From Selaginella moellendorffii (taxonomy: Eukaryota; Streptophyta; Lycopodiopsida; Selaginellales; Selaginellaceae): DNA of 57,122 nt. The stretch lies in assembly GCF_000143415.4 (NCBI RefSeq), contig NW_003314303.1, forward strand, positions 310,460 to 367,581, read 5' to 3'. The translations under genes and the position numbers were made by a program. The notes under the pieces are model-generated. The model had not been told where the DNA came from, did no database searches, and saw only the letters and a program-made list of their open reading frames with translations. Positions 34,932-46,799 of the stretch are shown one piece after another (position 1 is the stretch's first letter; every line of letters begins with the position of its first letter).

Positions 34932-36984
34932 CTTGCCCTCACTCACTCACAAGGCCTTTATACAAAGATAGGGGAATATTTTGGGAATTAGAATATTTTT
35001 AGTGCTTTAAGCTATGCTCTGCATCCTAACACCTCCATTGTGCCACACTAGATGGGACACTAGAAATTTATAGATTACAGAACTAATATGAACTTTAATA
35101 AGAGAAAATTATTACTTTTACAAAGTTATCTTTTGGCTTCTTTTTCTCTACATATCTATAATATAGAGATTGCCTAGCTCACAATGCTCAAAAAAGTCTA
35201 GATCTAAGGGCATGGGGTATTCTTCCTTCTTGTTCCAAATCCCAAGACAAATCTTCTTATCCCCACTAGTCAATTTGAGATTTAGAAGGTTTGAAGGAAC
35301 CTTAAACATCCCTTTGTTTGGTTCTGAAAAAGTCTTACATAGAAATAACATAGAGTGTAAGAGAAATGAACTTTATACTAGAACTCAAATCTTGCCCACC
35401 TTTTGAACTTGGATTATATCCATTTGAACTAAAATACAACTTCCATCATAATGCGATAAATAGAGCAAAGGATTTTCATGAGAGCTTATCTAAAGGATCA
35501 CTTGGCCATGATATAATACCCATAGACCTGGCACCAGCCCCCTTTCAAGAAAATAGGCAAAGCCAATCACATCAGCTGACACATGGCAGGATCTTACAGC
35601 TAGAATGGCTTGGATGAATGGGATCATGATCCATGCATGGCTCCATTAGTGCATTAATCATGATTGATATGGATATTAGATACCAGGTATATACTATTCC
35701 ATGTGAGGAAGAATATACCTAAAAGTATTCCAAGAGTGGTGGGAATATTTTACAAAACTAGCTGGGATCCCAGCTCTGCTGGGGGAGATAGTACACCAAA
35801 GTATAATAGATTACTTAAGCTACAATTTTTATCAGATTCATGAACAAATTTGTGGGGACACTGAATGGCATTAGAGAGAATATATGTTGGATTTAAGAAA
35901 TGCTTAATAGTTCATAGCAACAAACTGTTATGGATAAAAAATGAAACATTAATTATAAACACAATAATGGATTCATTCTTTAAAAGCAAGTTATATGGTG
36001 AATATGAACTATTATATTACAGCAAAGAATAGTCATATGGGAAAGAATAAGTTTCTATTATTGGTTGGTTAGTTGTGCAACTTTGGTTGTGTATGTATGT
36101 TGGACTTATATATATTAAAAGGTACTTTGTGGCCAAACTAGAAATAACATTTTGTAATAAGAAATTGAGAAAACTATCAATGTCTTAATTTACTATTTAC
36201 TTCTAAGGTTGTCTTGAGCATACACACACACACACACACACTTTTTCTCTAACAATGGCAGAAAGAAATTTATATATACTTGAGCTAGAAAGTAATCAGT
36301 GTAAAAGTGGAATTCTCTCCCTACTTGAGTAGTTTAAATAAACACTAAGCCTATTTTCATTAATAAAAAAAAAAAGATATCAGAAATGCTTTTGAGAACC
36401 ATATGTTTCCCTTTGGATTAGCCATTAGGTTACAGCTGTATAAAAAGCTTTTCTTTTAGAGCATATGTTTGCAATGATTAACATAGCTATTATGGAAAGA
36501 TAATGCAATGAGGGATTTTAATGGCATGGAGTGTCTCATTTCCAAGCTACATCAAGAGCATTTAACTTCATGAATTTTGGGAGTTGTTGTGTTAATCACA
36601 GATTTAATGCCTTTAAATAAAATTAATATTAGCATAGAAAAAGTTTTTATTTAGGGTTTACTTATTTATCTTTATCCTCCAAACAGTCTCAAAAAAATTA
36701 ACATAAAAAGATTGAAGATATTTTATTAAAGGTTGAGATTGACATCTTTTAGAAGTGCTTTGATTAATTGATAAATAAAGCTCTATTCTTTTCTTAATAA
36801 ATTTATAAGATTTAGAAATATTTACAAAGGATTATTGCTGTTTTATGGCTATGATGTTGTTTACTATTATTAGCATAGTAACTATTAAATTCCAGACCAC
36901 GCACTCCTATATATAAGCCATGGTTTTTGGGCTAATTGAATACACTTCTATATTCCATGCACCCACATTAGTGGAGATGATGAG
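34932..36984. other. AT-rich spacer; no supported gene
   Basis: It contains a CA dinucleotide repeat at 36221-36241 and a hairpin-forming stretch at 35761-35788 (AGCTGGGATCCCAGCT followed by CCCAGCTCTGCTGGG overlap). No coding region was recognised. Confidence 0.45.
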
Positions 36985-37585
36985 CAATTTTGGTTTGGGT
37001 GGGAGGGGGGCGGGGAGGCTCTGGGGTCTGTCTTTGTTATGCATCCGGCTTGGGTCGAAGCCAAAGTTACATACGATGCTAGTTGGTAGAGTACCTATAT
37101 CCTTAGGTTAGGCCACCGATATGCTGAAATAACGCCAAATTCCATTTAGCTTCGTTTTACATGTTGGTTCTAGCATTATGATGTTGGATACTCTAGGATC
37201 GTTCCAAGTCACTCCATGCTCCTACCCTTTGCTCCTTGGGCTGTATGCTCAAGGGTCACTCCGTGCTCCTGTCCCTTTGCTCCTTGGGCTGTATGCTCAA
37301 GAGTCACTCCGTGCTCCTGTCTCTTCGCTCCTTGGGCTGTATGCTCAAGAGTCACTCCATGCTTCTGTCTCTTCGCTCCTTGGCTCCATGCTTAGGAGTT
37401 TAGCTCTGTTCTTTCATTCATTGGCCCAAGACCCTGAAACTTGGGTTCCGCACCATTGTCCTTTGAACATGTGGCATATGGCACATGGCAGGTGACACGT
37501 GGCATATGAAGAGTTTAGGTTTTACTTCGTGGTTATCCTATAGTAAATCACCATAGGATAAAGGGTGAAAACTATATGTACTACA
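36985..37585 (+). mobile_element. 3' part of a gypsy LTR (third copy)
   Basis: It aligns by eye with 4940-5521: GTACCTATATCCTTA, CCATTTAGCTTCGTTT, TTCCAAGTCACTCC and the terminal ATCCTATAGTAAATCACC with AAGGGTGAAAACTATAT. It ends GTACTACA. The 5' half of the LTR and any internal region are absent, so it is a truncated solo fragment. Confidence 0.72.
37207..37397 (+). repeat. 48-bp tandem repeat, about four units, inside the LTR fragment
   Basis: Units begin TCACTCC[A/G]TGCTCCT and end CTGTATGCTCAAG. LTR 1 has only one clear unit at the same place (5238-5290), so the array expanded in this copy. Confidence 0.85.
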
Positions 37586-40349
37586 TATATGGTTGCAATT
37601 GAATAATGAAACTTAGTTGATGGTAATATTCATAGTGTATAGTGCAACTTCTCTTGCCTTTGATGCCAATCCTTGCGTCCTGCTAAATTTCTTCAATGGG
37701 AATCTTGAGGATGATGCATACAGTGGGTTTGATCATTTTATGATAATTAATGATGCCCAACATTGATATAAGTTTCTCATATGTCTCAAGGGACGGCATT
37801 ATAATGGTACAATGGTTTGAGTGCAACCACTCATGTAAATTAGAACTTTCTCCTTAACATATAGACCCAATATTTCTAAATAGATCAAGTTGGGAATGTT
37901 GTGCTCAGTACTTCATCAAGATTTTATGAAACTTGTGCATACACTTGCCCCAACTACCCTTGATGATATTATTTACCTAGCACAATACTATAAAATCTCC
38001 TATGCCATATTTTTGAATTGTTTATAAATTTGTGAGTTTCATTGCTAGAGCTATCATGTGGCACTCTATTTTTTAAATGCTATTCCAAAAGGGAGGGATT
38101 CCTTTAACTTTAAAGAGTGCTAACAACTATTCTAAGTTGGTACTTGAACTTATATGAAACATCTGTTGCTATAGAATTAGAATGTGATGAGCATAAAGTG
38201 CATTAGAAAGTCATTATTTGTTACTGAATATTTATTTCATTCCTTTCTAAGAAGCAACACTTATCTAATCAACTACACCCTTTCCTTTCATGCAACATTA
38301 AAACCATCAATACTTCTATCTATAAATTAAAATATTTCATTCAGGTAGTTTAATTTATAGTTGTAATCCATAATATAAAATTGTAAGTTTAAAGCTGATC
38401 AAATTAAACTTTTATATCACTTTGATTAGAAATATTAAATAAAGTTAACTAATATTATGCAGAAGATAATAAAACATTATTTTTTGTTCTTTGAATTTAC
38501 TCTCATTGATAATTCACCTAAAATCATAATTATTTTTTAATTTTAATTTTTTTTATTTTCAAACATGACTATTTGATTTGGTTTTAATTTTTTTATGGAT
38601 TTAGTATATATAAAAATTGTTTAATGTACTCTTAAATATCTTTTCTTTCTTTACAATGCCACAATAATAGTAGAATATGTTATTATAAATATTTTTAATC
38701 TAATATGATTTTTATCAAACTCATTGCAACTAAAAGTGTAATGTTATAATTTATAATTTTATGTTATTCTTTGAGCTAATAGCTAAATTTTTATTTTCTT
38801 TGAAATTTTCATATAACTAAGATATTATTAAGAAATGGATTTGATAGATGTATATGTATGAGATAGCTTATACCATATTAGATACCATGTCATATATGAG
38901 ACATGAATGCATAATTTTATTATAAAGCATTAATACAGGTTTGTCTTAAAGCTTTACATGAGCTTTATCTTTTGTTTCAATAGTGTTTTATATCAATCCA
39001 TACCTAAGCATAAGGAAAATACCTTGTTAGTTCAAATAATAAATTAAGTATTTTACTAAAAACGTTAATGGTTGTGAGATAGAGTAAAATTATATGCCAC
39101 ATTTGTGAGAAAAATACAACTCAGCTGGTAAATATAGAAAAATTATTTTATTAAATATTTATATTAAATATTTTATAAAATAAAAATATTAATACATGTG
39201 TAAAACCTTTCTAACTAGAATATAAGTGACCAATAGATCAAGAGTATGTAACACATTTTTTAATTTATAATATATAAGATAACTACTATGAAAATTTAAT
39301 GATGAAGAGAAAAAATATTTGAGAAAGAAAAACTTAGAATAAGAAGAAAGAAACTTTATAGAAATAAAATATTAAAATATTAAAAATACTGGTTTATAAA
39401 GATTCCGGCAGGATTCACGAGATCCTTAGCCCCTCTTATTCAAGTGTTAGTAAATTGGACTTTGCATCTGTACTTGGCCGAAAGAGCATAAGGAAGGAAT
39501 TCCTAAGTGTCTATTTAGCCAAGCATACTTAGAACTTCTCATGAAAAGTGATTTAGGTTAAAAATTAGTAGAACAACTCAAAAATTAAATATCTATAAAG
39601 ATGACTATGGTTCATTAGGATTATAATTAGGTAATATTATCCACATTTTGTCTTAGGTGATTCATATATCTGATTTCATTGTTTGAGAGTGAAGTGGCAA
39701 AAGACTGACATCTTTATGAAATATCTACTTGTGTCATTCTGACCTTGTAAGCATTGTTTTGTAGTCAAGCAAAGCCACAAAGGCTACAACAGGCAGTACA
39801 ATGTACTACTATTTAACTATTTATTAGAACAAGAAAATATCATACTACACCTTACAGTTTCTCATTCCTTAGACATTCCTCAGATGCTGCTCATAGATTT
39901 CCAGAAGTTGTAACTTAACTACTATAAAACATGAAAGAAGTAGCAAAAAAGTACCATTCATGTTTTAAAGGTTTTTTTCCATTATTGGAAGATATCCAGA
40001 GGAAGTTAACACTTTAGAGCCTCACAAGCACCTCATAAATTTCCCTTAAAGAGATGATGTGCAATTTAATGGTTCTTGATGAATACCTGACAGTTTGAAT
40101 CTGTCTTGAACATGTCTTCATTAGGTCCATTGGAGCAAAGGGTAAACATAAATGCAGAGTTTTCATAAATAGCATTTCCTTCCAAAATACAGAAGTGACA
40201 GGGGTGAATTAGAATAGTGGAGGCATGAGAATACATAGGGTATCATCTTGTATGAGGTACAATTTAGTAGAATACTTTTTTCTTTCTTAATTACAGAAGT
40301 TTTGAAACTTTTACAGTGGCCTAAAGATGAAAGATTGTATGAAATTGTA
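37586..40349. other. Very AT-rich spacer with no supported gene
   Basis: Low-complexity AT DNA, especially 38300-39370. A more mixed stretch at 39395-39545 did not yield a recognisable exon. No RNA gene was identified. Confidence 0.45.
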
Positions 40350-41430
40350 AATGTCTATTTTCACTTTCTCGAGCACATCAGGATTTTGCTTTAGGAAACC
40401 ATCAGCCATCGAGTTGTGACCAGCGTTTATGTACATGTTGAGCATGTCTATGATTTCAGCACTTCCAGAGACTCTCCTTTGTCATCCAGCTCATCCATGA
40501 GCAACAAAAGAATGCTTGTTTCCTGTGGCTTTTGGAAGCTCTTCGCTAGGTCTTGGATAAGCTTGATGACCTTTCACCTGGTCTGAGAATGGGAAAACAT
40601 CACAAAACTATGTAGGACAATGCATATGGCTTTTACCTTCAAGGCTTTGTTGTAGGCAGTGTTGGGGAAGTTGATGGGGAAAGCCTGAATGCCTTGGTTG
40701 ACAGTACAAGGAGAAAATCTCATTCACATCAAGACTGGAGTCTTTCCTATATAAAATGTAGAGGACAGTTAGATATGTGAACTGTCATATCAGAAAAAAC
40801 CAGTATCAACGAGAAAAATAAGACAAAGAGGAAGTAAACATACCCTTCTCATCTCGGTAAGAAGAACAATCTTATACTGCATAGGCCACCTTGCAAGGCA
40901 TGCTATTATAGGGGCATATACTGCTTAAGAGCTTTGAGATTGTTCACAGTGACTCAGTAAGCTTCTGGAGCTTCAAGTAGATCTCTTCAGTTAATCCCGC
41001 AAACAGATTTCGTCCAATGAGCACAACAGTGCTCTTTGGCCATCCTGTCTCAAAGCTGTCTTTGGAGAGCACGAATTTGCATGCCTCCGGTGTGGCAACC
41101 AGGATGGTGGGCTGCTAGAACAGAAATGCCTTGTAAAACCCACTTGATTATACCTGAAACCAAGAAGTGACCCATGAAAGAGTATGGTAATCCAGACTTG
41201 AAGGCTCTAAGAAAAGCAGCCATGTTGATAAAGACGGGCCATCCAAGTGGACCCGGTGGAAGTGGAGGCCGTCCTGGCTTGAGCACTGGCTCATAGTACC
41301 ACTTGTTTAAAAATCTCAAGAATGTCGGCAAAGCAGTCACTGCCATGTTGCTTCCAGTGAACAACTTGGAGGAGGAAGAACCCCATAAAGGTACAGCATT
41401 GACACTCAACTATGGCGTCTGATTAATTGA
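40350..41430 (-). pseudogene. Decayed cytochrome P450, ent-kaurenoic acid oxidase-like (CYP88)
   Basis: CYP88 enzymes oxidise ent-kaurenoic acid to GA12 in gibberellin synthesis. On the minus strand the pieces come in P450 order. An N-terminal KPGRPPLPPGPLGWPVFINM then AAFLRAFKSG (41180-41290) includes the proline-rich hinge. Next is RYNQVGFTRHFCSSSPTILV then ATPEACKFVLSKDSFETGWP and STVVLIGRN (40960-41160). A degraded NFPNTAYNKALKVKA follows (40640-40700). Then come LLLLMDELDDKGESLE and EIIDMLNMYINAGHNS (40390-40515), which match the end of the H helix and the I-helix AGH(E)S region, and FLKQNPDVLEK. The haem-binding Cys region is not found, frames change repeatedly, and coding pieces are separated by non-coding DNA. 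It is a pseudogene; assignment to CYP88 rather than another P450 of the 85 clan is from remembered family sequence. Confidence 0.72.
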
Positions 41431-43640
41431 GTGGCCAGTCACGTTCATATCAGTGGCTCCAGTGACAATAACTCAAGAGCACCATTGCTGTATTGGCAGT
41501 GCACTCCTCGTTGAGAAATTTCAAGCAAATACTGGATATTTTGATCGGCTTCAAAACTGTTAAAAAGTAATAAAACACAAAATTTCAGGATTGTATCCCA
41601 TCCAGGTCACTGCAAGAATATGGCAACCATAAAAACCAAAATAAATAAATCCCAGCCTTTCTGCCACTCCTGGGAATAAGAAGGGGGACCTGCAATAGGA
41701 AAAACGGGCTGTAAAACACACAAGCACCTCCAAAAGCTCATTCATTGGAAATAAGAACAACTACTTTTTCTAGAATTTGACATATTCTACTTTACCATAA
41801 ATTACCTGGACACAGTGTCATGAGTTTAAGGTTGATTAAACCTGCAACCCTTATATGTGCTGAGATTACTTCATTTTCACATTTTCACATTTTCATGTTC
41901 CGATCCATCTTTTTTTCCTACACAAACATCAAACATCAGTAAGTGATCCACATCAATGAGAAAGAAAAGTGCCACAAAGATATCAGAGTCAATAACAATA
42001 AAAATAATAGTTGTATTGATTGTGAGCCATCAACTTAAATGCCACAGCAGTTTGTAAAAATAATCACAAGACTACATGTGTAGTTTACAATGGCACAAAA
42101 GGGAAGAGACCTCTCTTACCTCACTCATTTGATCAAGAAAAACATGACTTGTCATCTTTCTCTCTAGAACATACACAAAGTGAGCAAATGAAAGGAGTTA
42201 AGAATGTAAAGGCACACATACCTGGTGAGCTCGATGACACAGCAAAATTGTCCATGCCAACACCAATCCTAGAAGCCCCACCTCGATCAGGCTGCTTGCA
42301 TTCTAGAATTGCTGCTGGATCATCACTGCCATCTTCACTTGGACTGGGACTCAGCTCGAAAGTAACGATGTTTGTCGAGATAAATGCTCCTTTCTTCATG
42401 AATGACAAATATCATTGGTGTTATTCAGACTAGGAAGGACCATCTCCATTATAAAGCCACACTAATAAAGAAAAGAGCATAAGTGAAAGCAATGGAAAAC
42501 ATGAGAGCAATACCAAGCAAGAAAAGAACAAGAGAAGGAAGCAAGAATGGATGTTAGAGTTCTATACTTGAATTTTACCATTGGTGCTGCCAAGGTTTCA
42601 CTGCCACCAAGGCCAACAAGCCCAATTTCTGTCTAGCTGCTCGCCTAAAGAGATCGCAGGATTTTGCAACTTCTACCACATTCTGTTCATCATTTGGTTT
42701 TACTGTTACTTTGAAAGATTGAATCAGCAACTCACCACAACTGAGAATAGTTTGAACCAGCTACATTCTGGCACATAAGAAAATTGGTATGCTATTCACA
42801 TGGAATCACGTCAAGGAGTGAGCAACTAAAACTAAGCTTTTCACCAAGGCAAGAACAAATAAAAAATGAAATAAAATTACCAGTCCTCCCCCCTGGGTCA
42901 TGTTTGCAAGTGAATCCAAGCGTTTCCTTGCTGGCCTGGCATACTCACAAGAAGAGGACAACAGAAGGCCAAGCAGATAAATGCTAATTGCTGACCCACT
43001 GCATTGGTCAGTGCCGGGTGCTTCCTGGCCTGAGTGGCATGACACAAGATCAGATCACCCGAAAGAACACAAAACCTGAGGAGTTACCTGCTAGTTTCCA
43101 GAGCTTTCTCATGGAACCCAAGGAGAGCCTCTTCCCGCAATAGTCCACTTTCTTTTTTATTGAAATGACCGAGGAAACAAACAGCCTGTCAAACACACTT
43201 GAGGAGAGTTACTTACCTCCTAAACTTGATCAGCTGCTGATGGTGAACGTACCACCTGGCTCTCTTCAATCTTGGCATATGCAACTCACTGTCCTTAGGA
43301 AATAAAAAGGTTCTGCAGGATGCTCGTCAATGCTCTAGTATGGAGCGTTGAGCTTGTTCACCACATGCAAACCAGCCAGTTCTTGCCTCTCTAGGAAGAT
43401 CCTTTTGACAGCAGAATAGTATGCAATGGACAGCTCAATCCAGGGCATTGGAATTTGAAGACATCGCAGCCAATTTTTGCATCTACAAGAACAAACAATG
43501 GAGGCTGAAGTGGAATCCAGAAAATCTTACCTTCCATATACCAACTTATAGCATGGCAGGAGAGTCCCACAGCCAAGTAGAGAGAGAGAGAGAGACAGGG
43601 AGAAAGCTTGCAGCTCACAATCTGCCCTAAAAATTTCCTT
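41431..43640 (-). other. Possible decayed exons of an unrecognised minus-strand gene
   Basis: The composition is richer than the flanks and the minus strand has exon-like pieces ending at GT donors. Examples are FELSPSPSEDGSDDPAAILE...FAVSSSSPG before a GTATGT at about 42222, and EYARPARKRLDSLANM then TQGGGL before a GTAATT at about 42885. I cannot name the gene or join the pieces with confidence. A GA-rich microsatellite lies at 43579-43596. Confidence 0.3.
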
Positions 43641-45207
43641 GATTTGGAGCATCATTAAAATCACATTGAAGCGTTGCCACCCCTTTGGCACTTGATCTAT
43701 GCTGTCTATTTGAAGTTTTTGAATTTGAACCGTTAGATTATGAGCATATTCACAAATAATATTCTAAAAATGGAATAAAAGACTCCAGATTCGATATACC
43801 AATAGCACTTTTAAATAAGGGAGTATTAGCAAAAGTCCCAGCTACGCTGGGAGGATTGTGTTTATTTCTGATGTTTTAGTAATTTCAAAGAGTTGTAATT
43901 GTAATTGTAATTTTTAACATAATCATTTTGATAATATACATAGTTAAACATTTTTATATTTAAATATATTTATATTTAAAATCCCTTCTACAATTGGCTT
44001 TATCAGCAACACATATCATAAAGAAATAACTATAACTCATAACATTATATTACATTTAAAATTCTGTTTGTTGAGTGAATTTTTGGATCTTCTATAAATG
44101 GAATTGCTCAATGTGGGATCATATGGCCAGATGAGTCATTTAGAGATTAAGGTTTGGTAAATAATTTTTTCTTTTATTTAAAATCTATATAATTGATAAA
44201 AAAAAATGTTTCATTCAGCTCTAAAATTTTTCCTCTTAATAAAATAAGTGTTACTTAATTACACTAAAATATAATGATATTAAAAATAAATATTTAAAAT
44301 TCATTTAAACTACACACATCTAAAATATAAACATTGTTATAGAGTTTAGTTTTTAGATTGAAAGTTTTGGAATTGTATGATACTAAGTGAAAGATGTTAC
44401 CTTTATGTGTTATATTTTATTTTAATAACTTTTAATATTTTATAATTATTTTATTATATTTTAATTATTTTATTATAAAAATTATATTTTATTTTACACT
44501 GGTAGCATCATGTACCTCATCTTGTACACATCATGAAAAAACACCTTGAAATTTAAAAAAACACTAACATAATAACAGTAATAGGGTAAGCTTTTTAAGA
44601 TTGGAGCCATTGTCTTATTACTATCTTTCTTTTGATATGTAGAATACCAAGACATAAAGTGTGCTGGATAAGACAGTTAGAGGTAATTACTTCTTGTTTA
44701 ACACTAACAAAGCATTGTGTGATCATGCAGGTCTTTTACGATAGAATTGTTATAGTGATATGGAATAAAGGGTGGAAGTAAGCATTAATTAGGAACAATT
44801 GTAGATTGGAATTGATGTACAGAATAGATTTAATAAATATAATTTTTGTTACATATAAATATGTGAATTAATAAAGAATTTTAAATATTAAACTTATAAT
44901 GTTATCACTAATGTATAGTTTTAATACTGTATTATGATATTATCACTAAAAATATCATTACTGTAATATAAATATTATAAAATATATATAGTTTAATAGT
45001 ATAATTTGAATTTTAGTACATAAACTAAATTTGTTTTCTAAAACTACACGTCTATGATATAGATCATACCAGATATAACATGTCATATAGAGCAAAGTAC
45101 AAAATAATTAACACTTTTGTTGCCACCATAGGCATCTATATAAATGTATAATCTTTTAAAGCTTTAGCTTCTTCCTTTCACAGAATATTAAGTTTTTGGA
45201 TTTTCAC
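43641..45207. other. Very AT-rich spacer with no supported gene
   Basis: Mostly A/T runs. A hairpin CCCAGCTACGCTGGG lies at about 43838, like the one near 35775. Confidence 0.45.
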
Positions 45208-45830
45208 TCATGCTGCCAAATGAAGATCTGGTCTGAAACTTCTAATATTATAATAAATTTGTCCATGTATTTTAAAATAATAGCCACCTACTGCAATCTC
45301 TTCGATGTTTGCACCCATTGATGCAAATGCTAATGCACTATTATAATTTCGTATTAAATATTTAAAATTTCCTTGCTGTGGTGTTTCTTCCAGCAGTTTA
45401 TGGATGAATTGAGGAAAAGGATGTGAATTTCTAATTGATATTCTCCCATCATAACAACAGTTGAAAACACTTTCCATCATAAAAAAAAGGGCCTTACAAT
45501 ATATGCATTGTTTTTCCATCTTACCAAGATAATGTTGCTCACATTTTCCATTTTCATTCTCTGACATTAAACCCATGTATTTCTTCCGTCTCACTGCCCT
45601 ACAAGCAGTAGTTGTAGGAATACAGGAAATCATGTGACAGAAATTGCCAGTTGACATAACATCTCCAATTTCACATATTCTGCAAGCATTGTTTTTGCCC
45701 ATATTAGTTTCCAAACAAATCTCCATGTTAGTGGTAAAGGTATGAGTTCTTGATTTTGAGTAGCATTTGCTACAATTACATCCCCTTCTAAAATGGCATC
45801 CACAGTTTTCCGCTTTCTTTTGCGGCCCAT
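45208..45830 (-). pseudogene. Helitron helicase-like N-terminal fragment
   Basis: Two overlapping frames are needed. The first starts MGRKRKRKTVDAILEGDVIV (45830 downward); the main one is 45208-45726. It contains CIYCKALFFMM and NCCYDGRISI, then QGNFKYLIRNYNSALAFASM, GANIEEIAVGGYYFKIHGQI and YYNIRSFRPD. This matches the conserved region upstream of the Rep domain in plant Helitron proteins (C..C.A..., RxNIRxYNSxFAFTSxG, FxIHGQxYHRIGSLxP). It stops just after this motif, so the Rep and helicase parts are missing. It is a short relic rather than an active element. Confidence 0.72.
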
Positions 45831-46603
45831 TTCCAGCTAGTTATTTCAATTTGTATAATAGGCTAGTAGATTTCAGCAAAGTAGAATAGCTTTGGTAGGT
45901 GTTAGTTCTGTTTAGATCATCATGCAACAATGCTGTTTCTTATTGATAAGTTTATTTTGGTTTTTTTTTCTGTTTTGTATTCAAGCAAACATAGCAAATA
46001 GCACAATAGAATAGAGATTCTTGTATATGCAGGTCACTCTTCTGAACTGTTTTCTGCCCGCATGTTTCCTTTTGAATGTTTTAAGCGTTTTTAGGATCGT
46101 CATCTGGAACGACATATAGATATTTTGTTTTTTACCTAAAACCTTTACGAGAGAGAGAAAAACACAATAAAATCAAACACGGAAATCATTTCTATGCCCT
46201 GAGTTAATGTACAGATATCATGTACTGAATCAAACCAAGCTCATGGCTTCAAAATTGTGTCTATAAACACGTACATACACAACAGTTTATTTGATGCTAT
46301 CTTATTCTTTCAGAAATGGCTTTTTTAAAAACAGTTCATGGCTTTGTATGTAAGAAAGTAGAGTAGGCTGCCATGTAGAGCTCCAATCCTTGTTCTCAAC
46401 CACCTCAGCTGCCATGTACTTTGCTGTTGTGATATCTCCTAAAGGTGCTGATCACCACTTTGTTGCGCATGTTTATCTTGGAAAGAATGTTGTCGAGCTT
46501 TAGATCCTGGACCAATCTTCTCGCAAATATGCTATATTTAAAAGACCAAATAATTATGGAATTAAGAAAGGAAGGCAATATTTCCACCAACGAATGTAAC
46601 CAC

Positions 46604-46790
46604 TCAAGGAAAAATGCCCGTGCCCTGTCCAAAAGGAGACTCGGACAACACCACAAAGTCGGCAAACTTTCCTTGCGTCAGCGACCCAACCAAATCCTCC
46701 AATGCTATATTTTTGTAATGGAGGCAAAATGCAGTCATCTGCGTCAATGCGCACAATCCATGGTTTCTTCAGACTCCTCTTTGCTCGGTT
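46604..46790 (-). pseudogene. C-terminal fragment of an amidohydrolase (LAF3/YtcJ-like)
   Basis: The minus strand reads ALTQMTAFCLHYKNIALEDL, then VGSLTQGKFADFVVLSESP, and stops at TGA 46604-46606. G-S-L-x-x-G-K-x-A-D-x-V-V-L-S is the typical end of metal-dependent amidohydrolase-3 proteins, where the strand leads into the composite beta domain. No catalytic part is seen upstream because the kelch gene begins there. Downstream minus-strand sequence to 46405 has no clear relation. Confidence 0.5.
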
Positions 46791-46799
46791 TGGCCTTTA

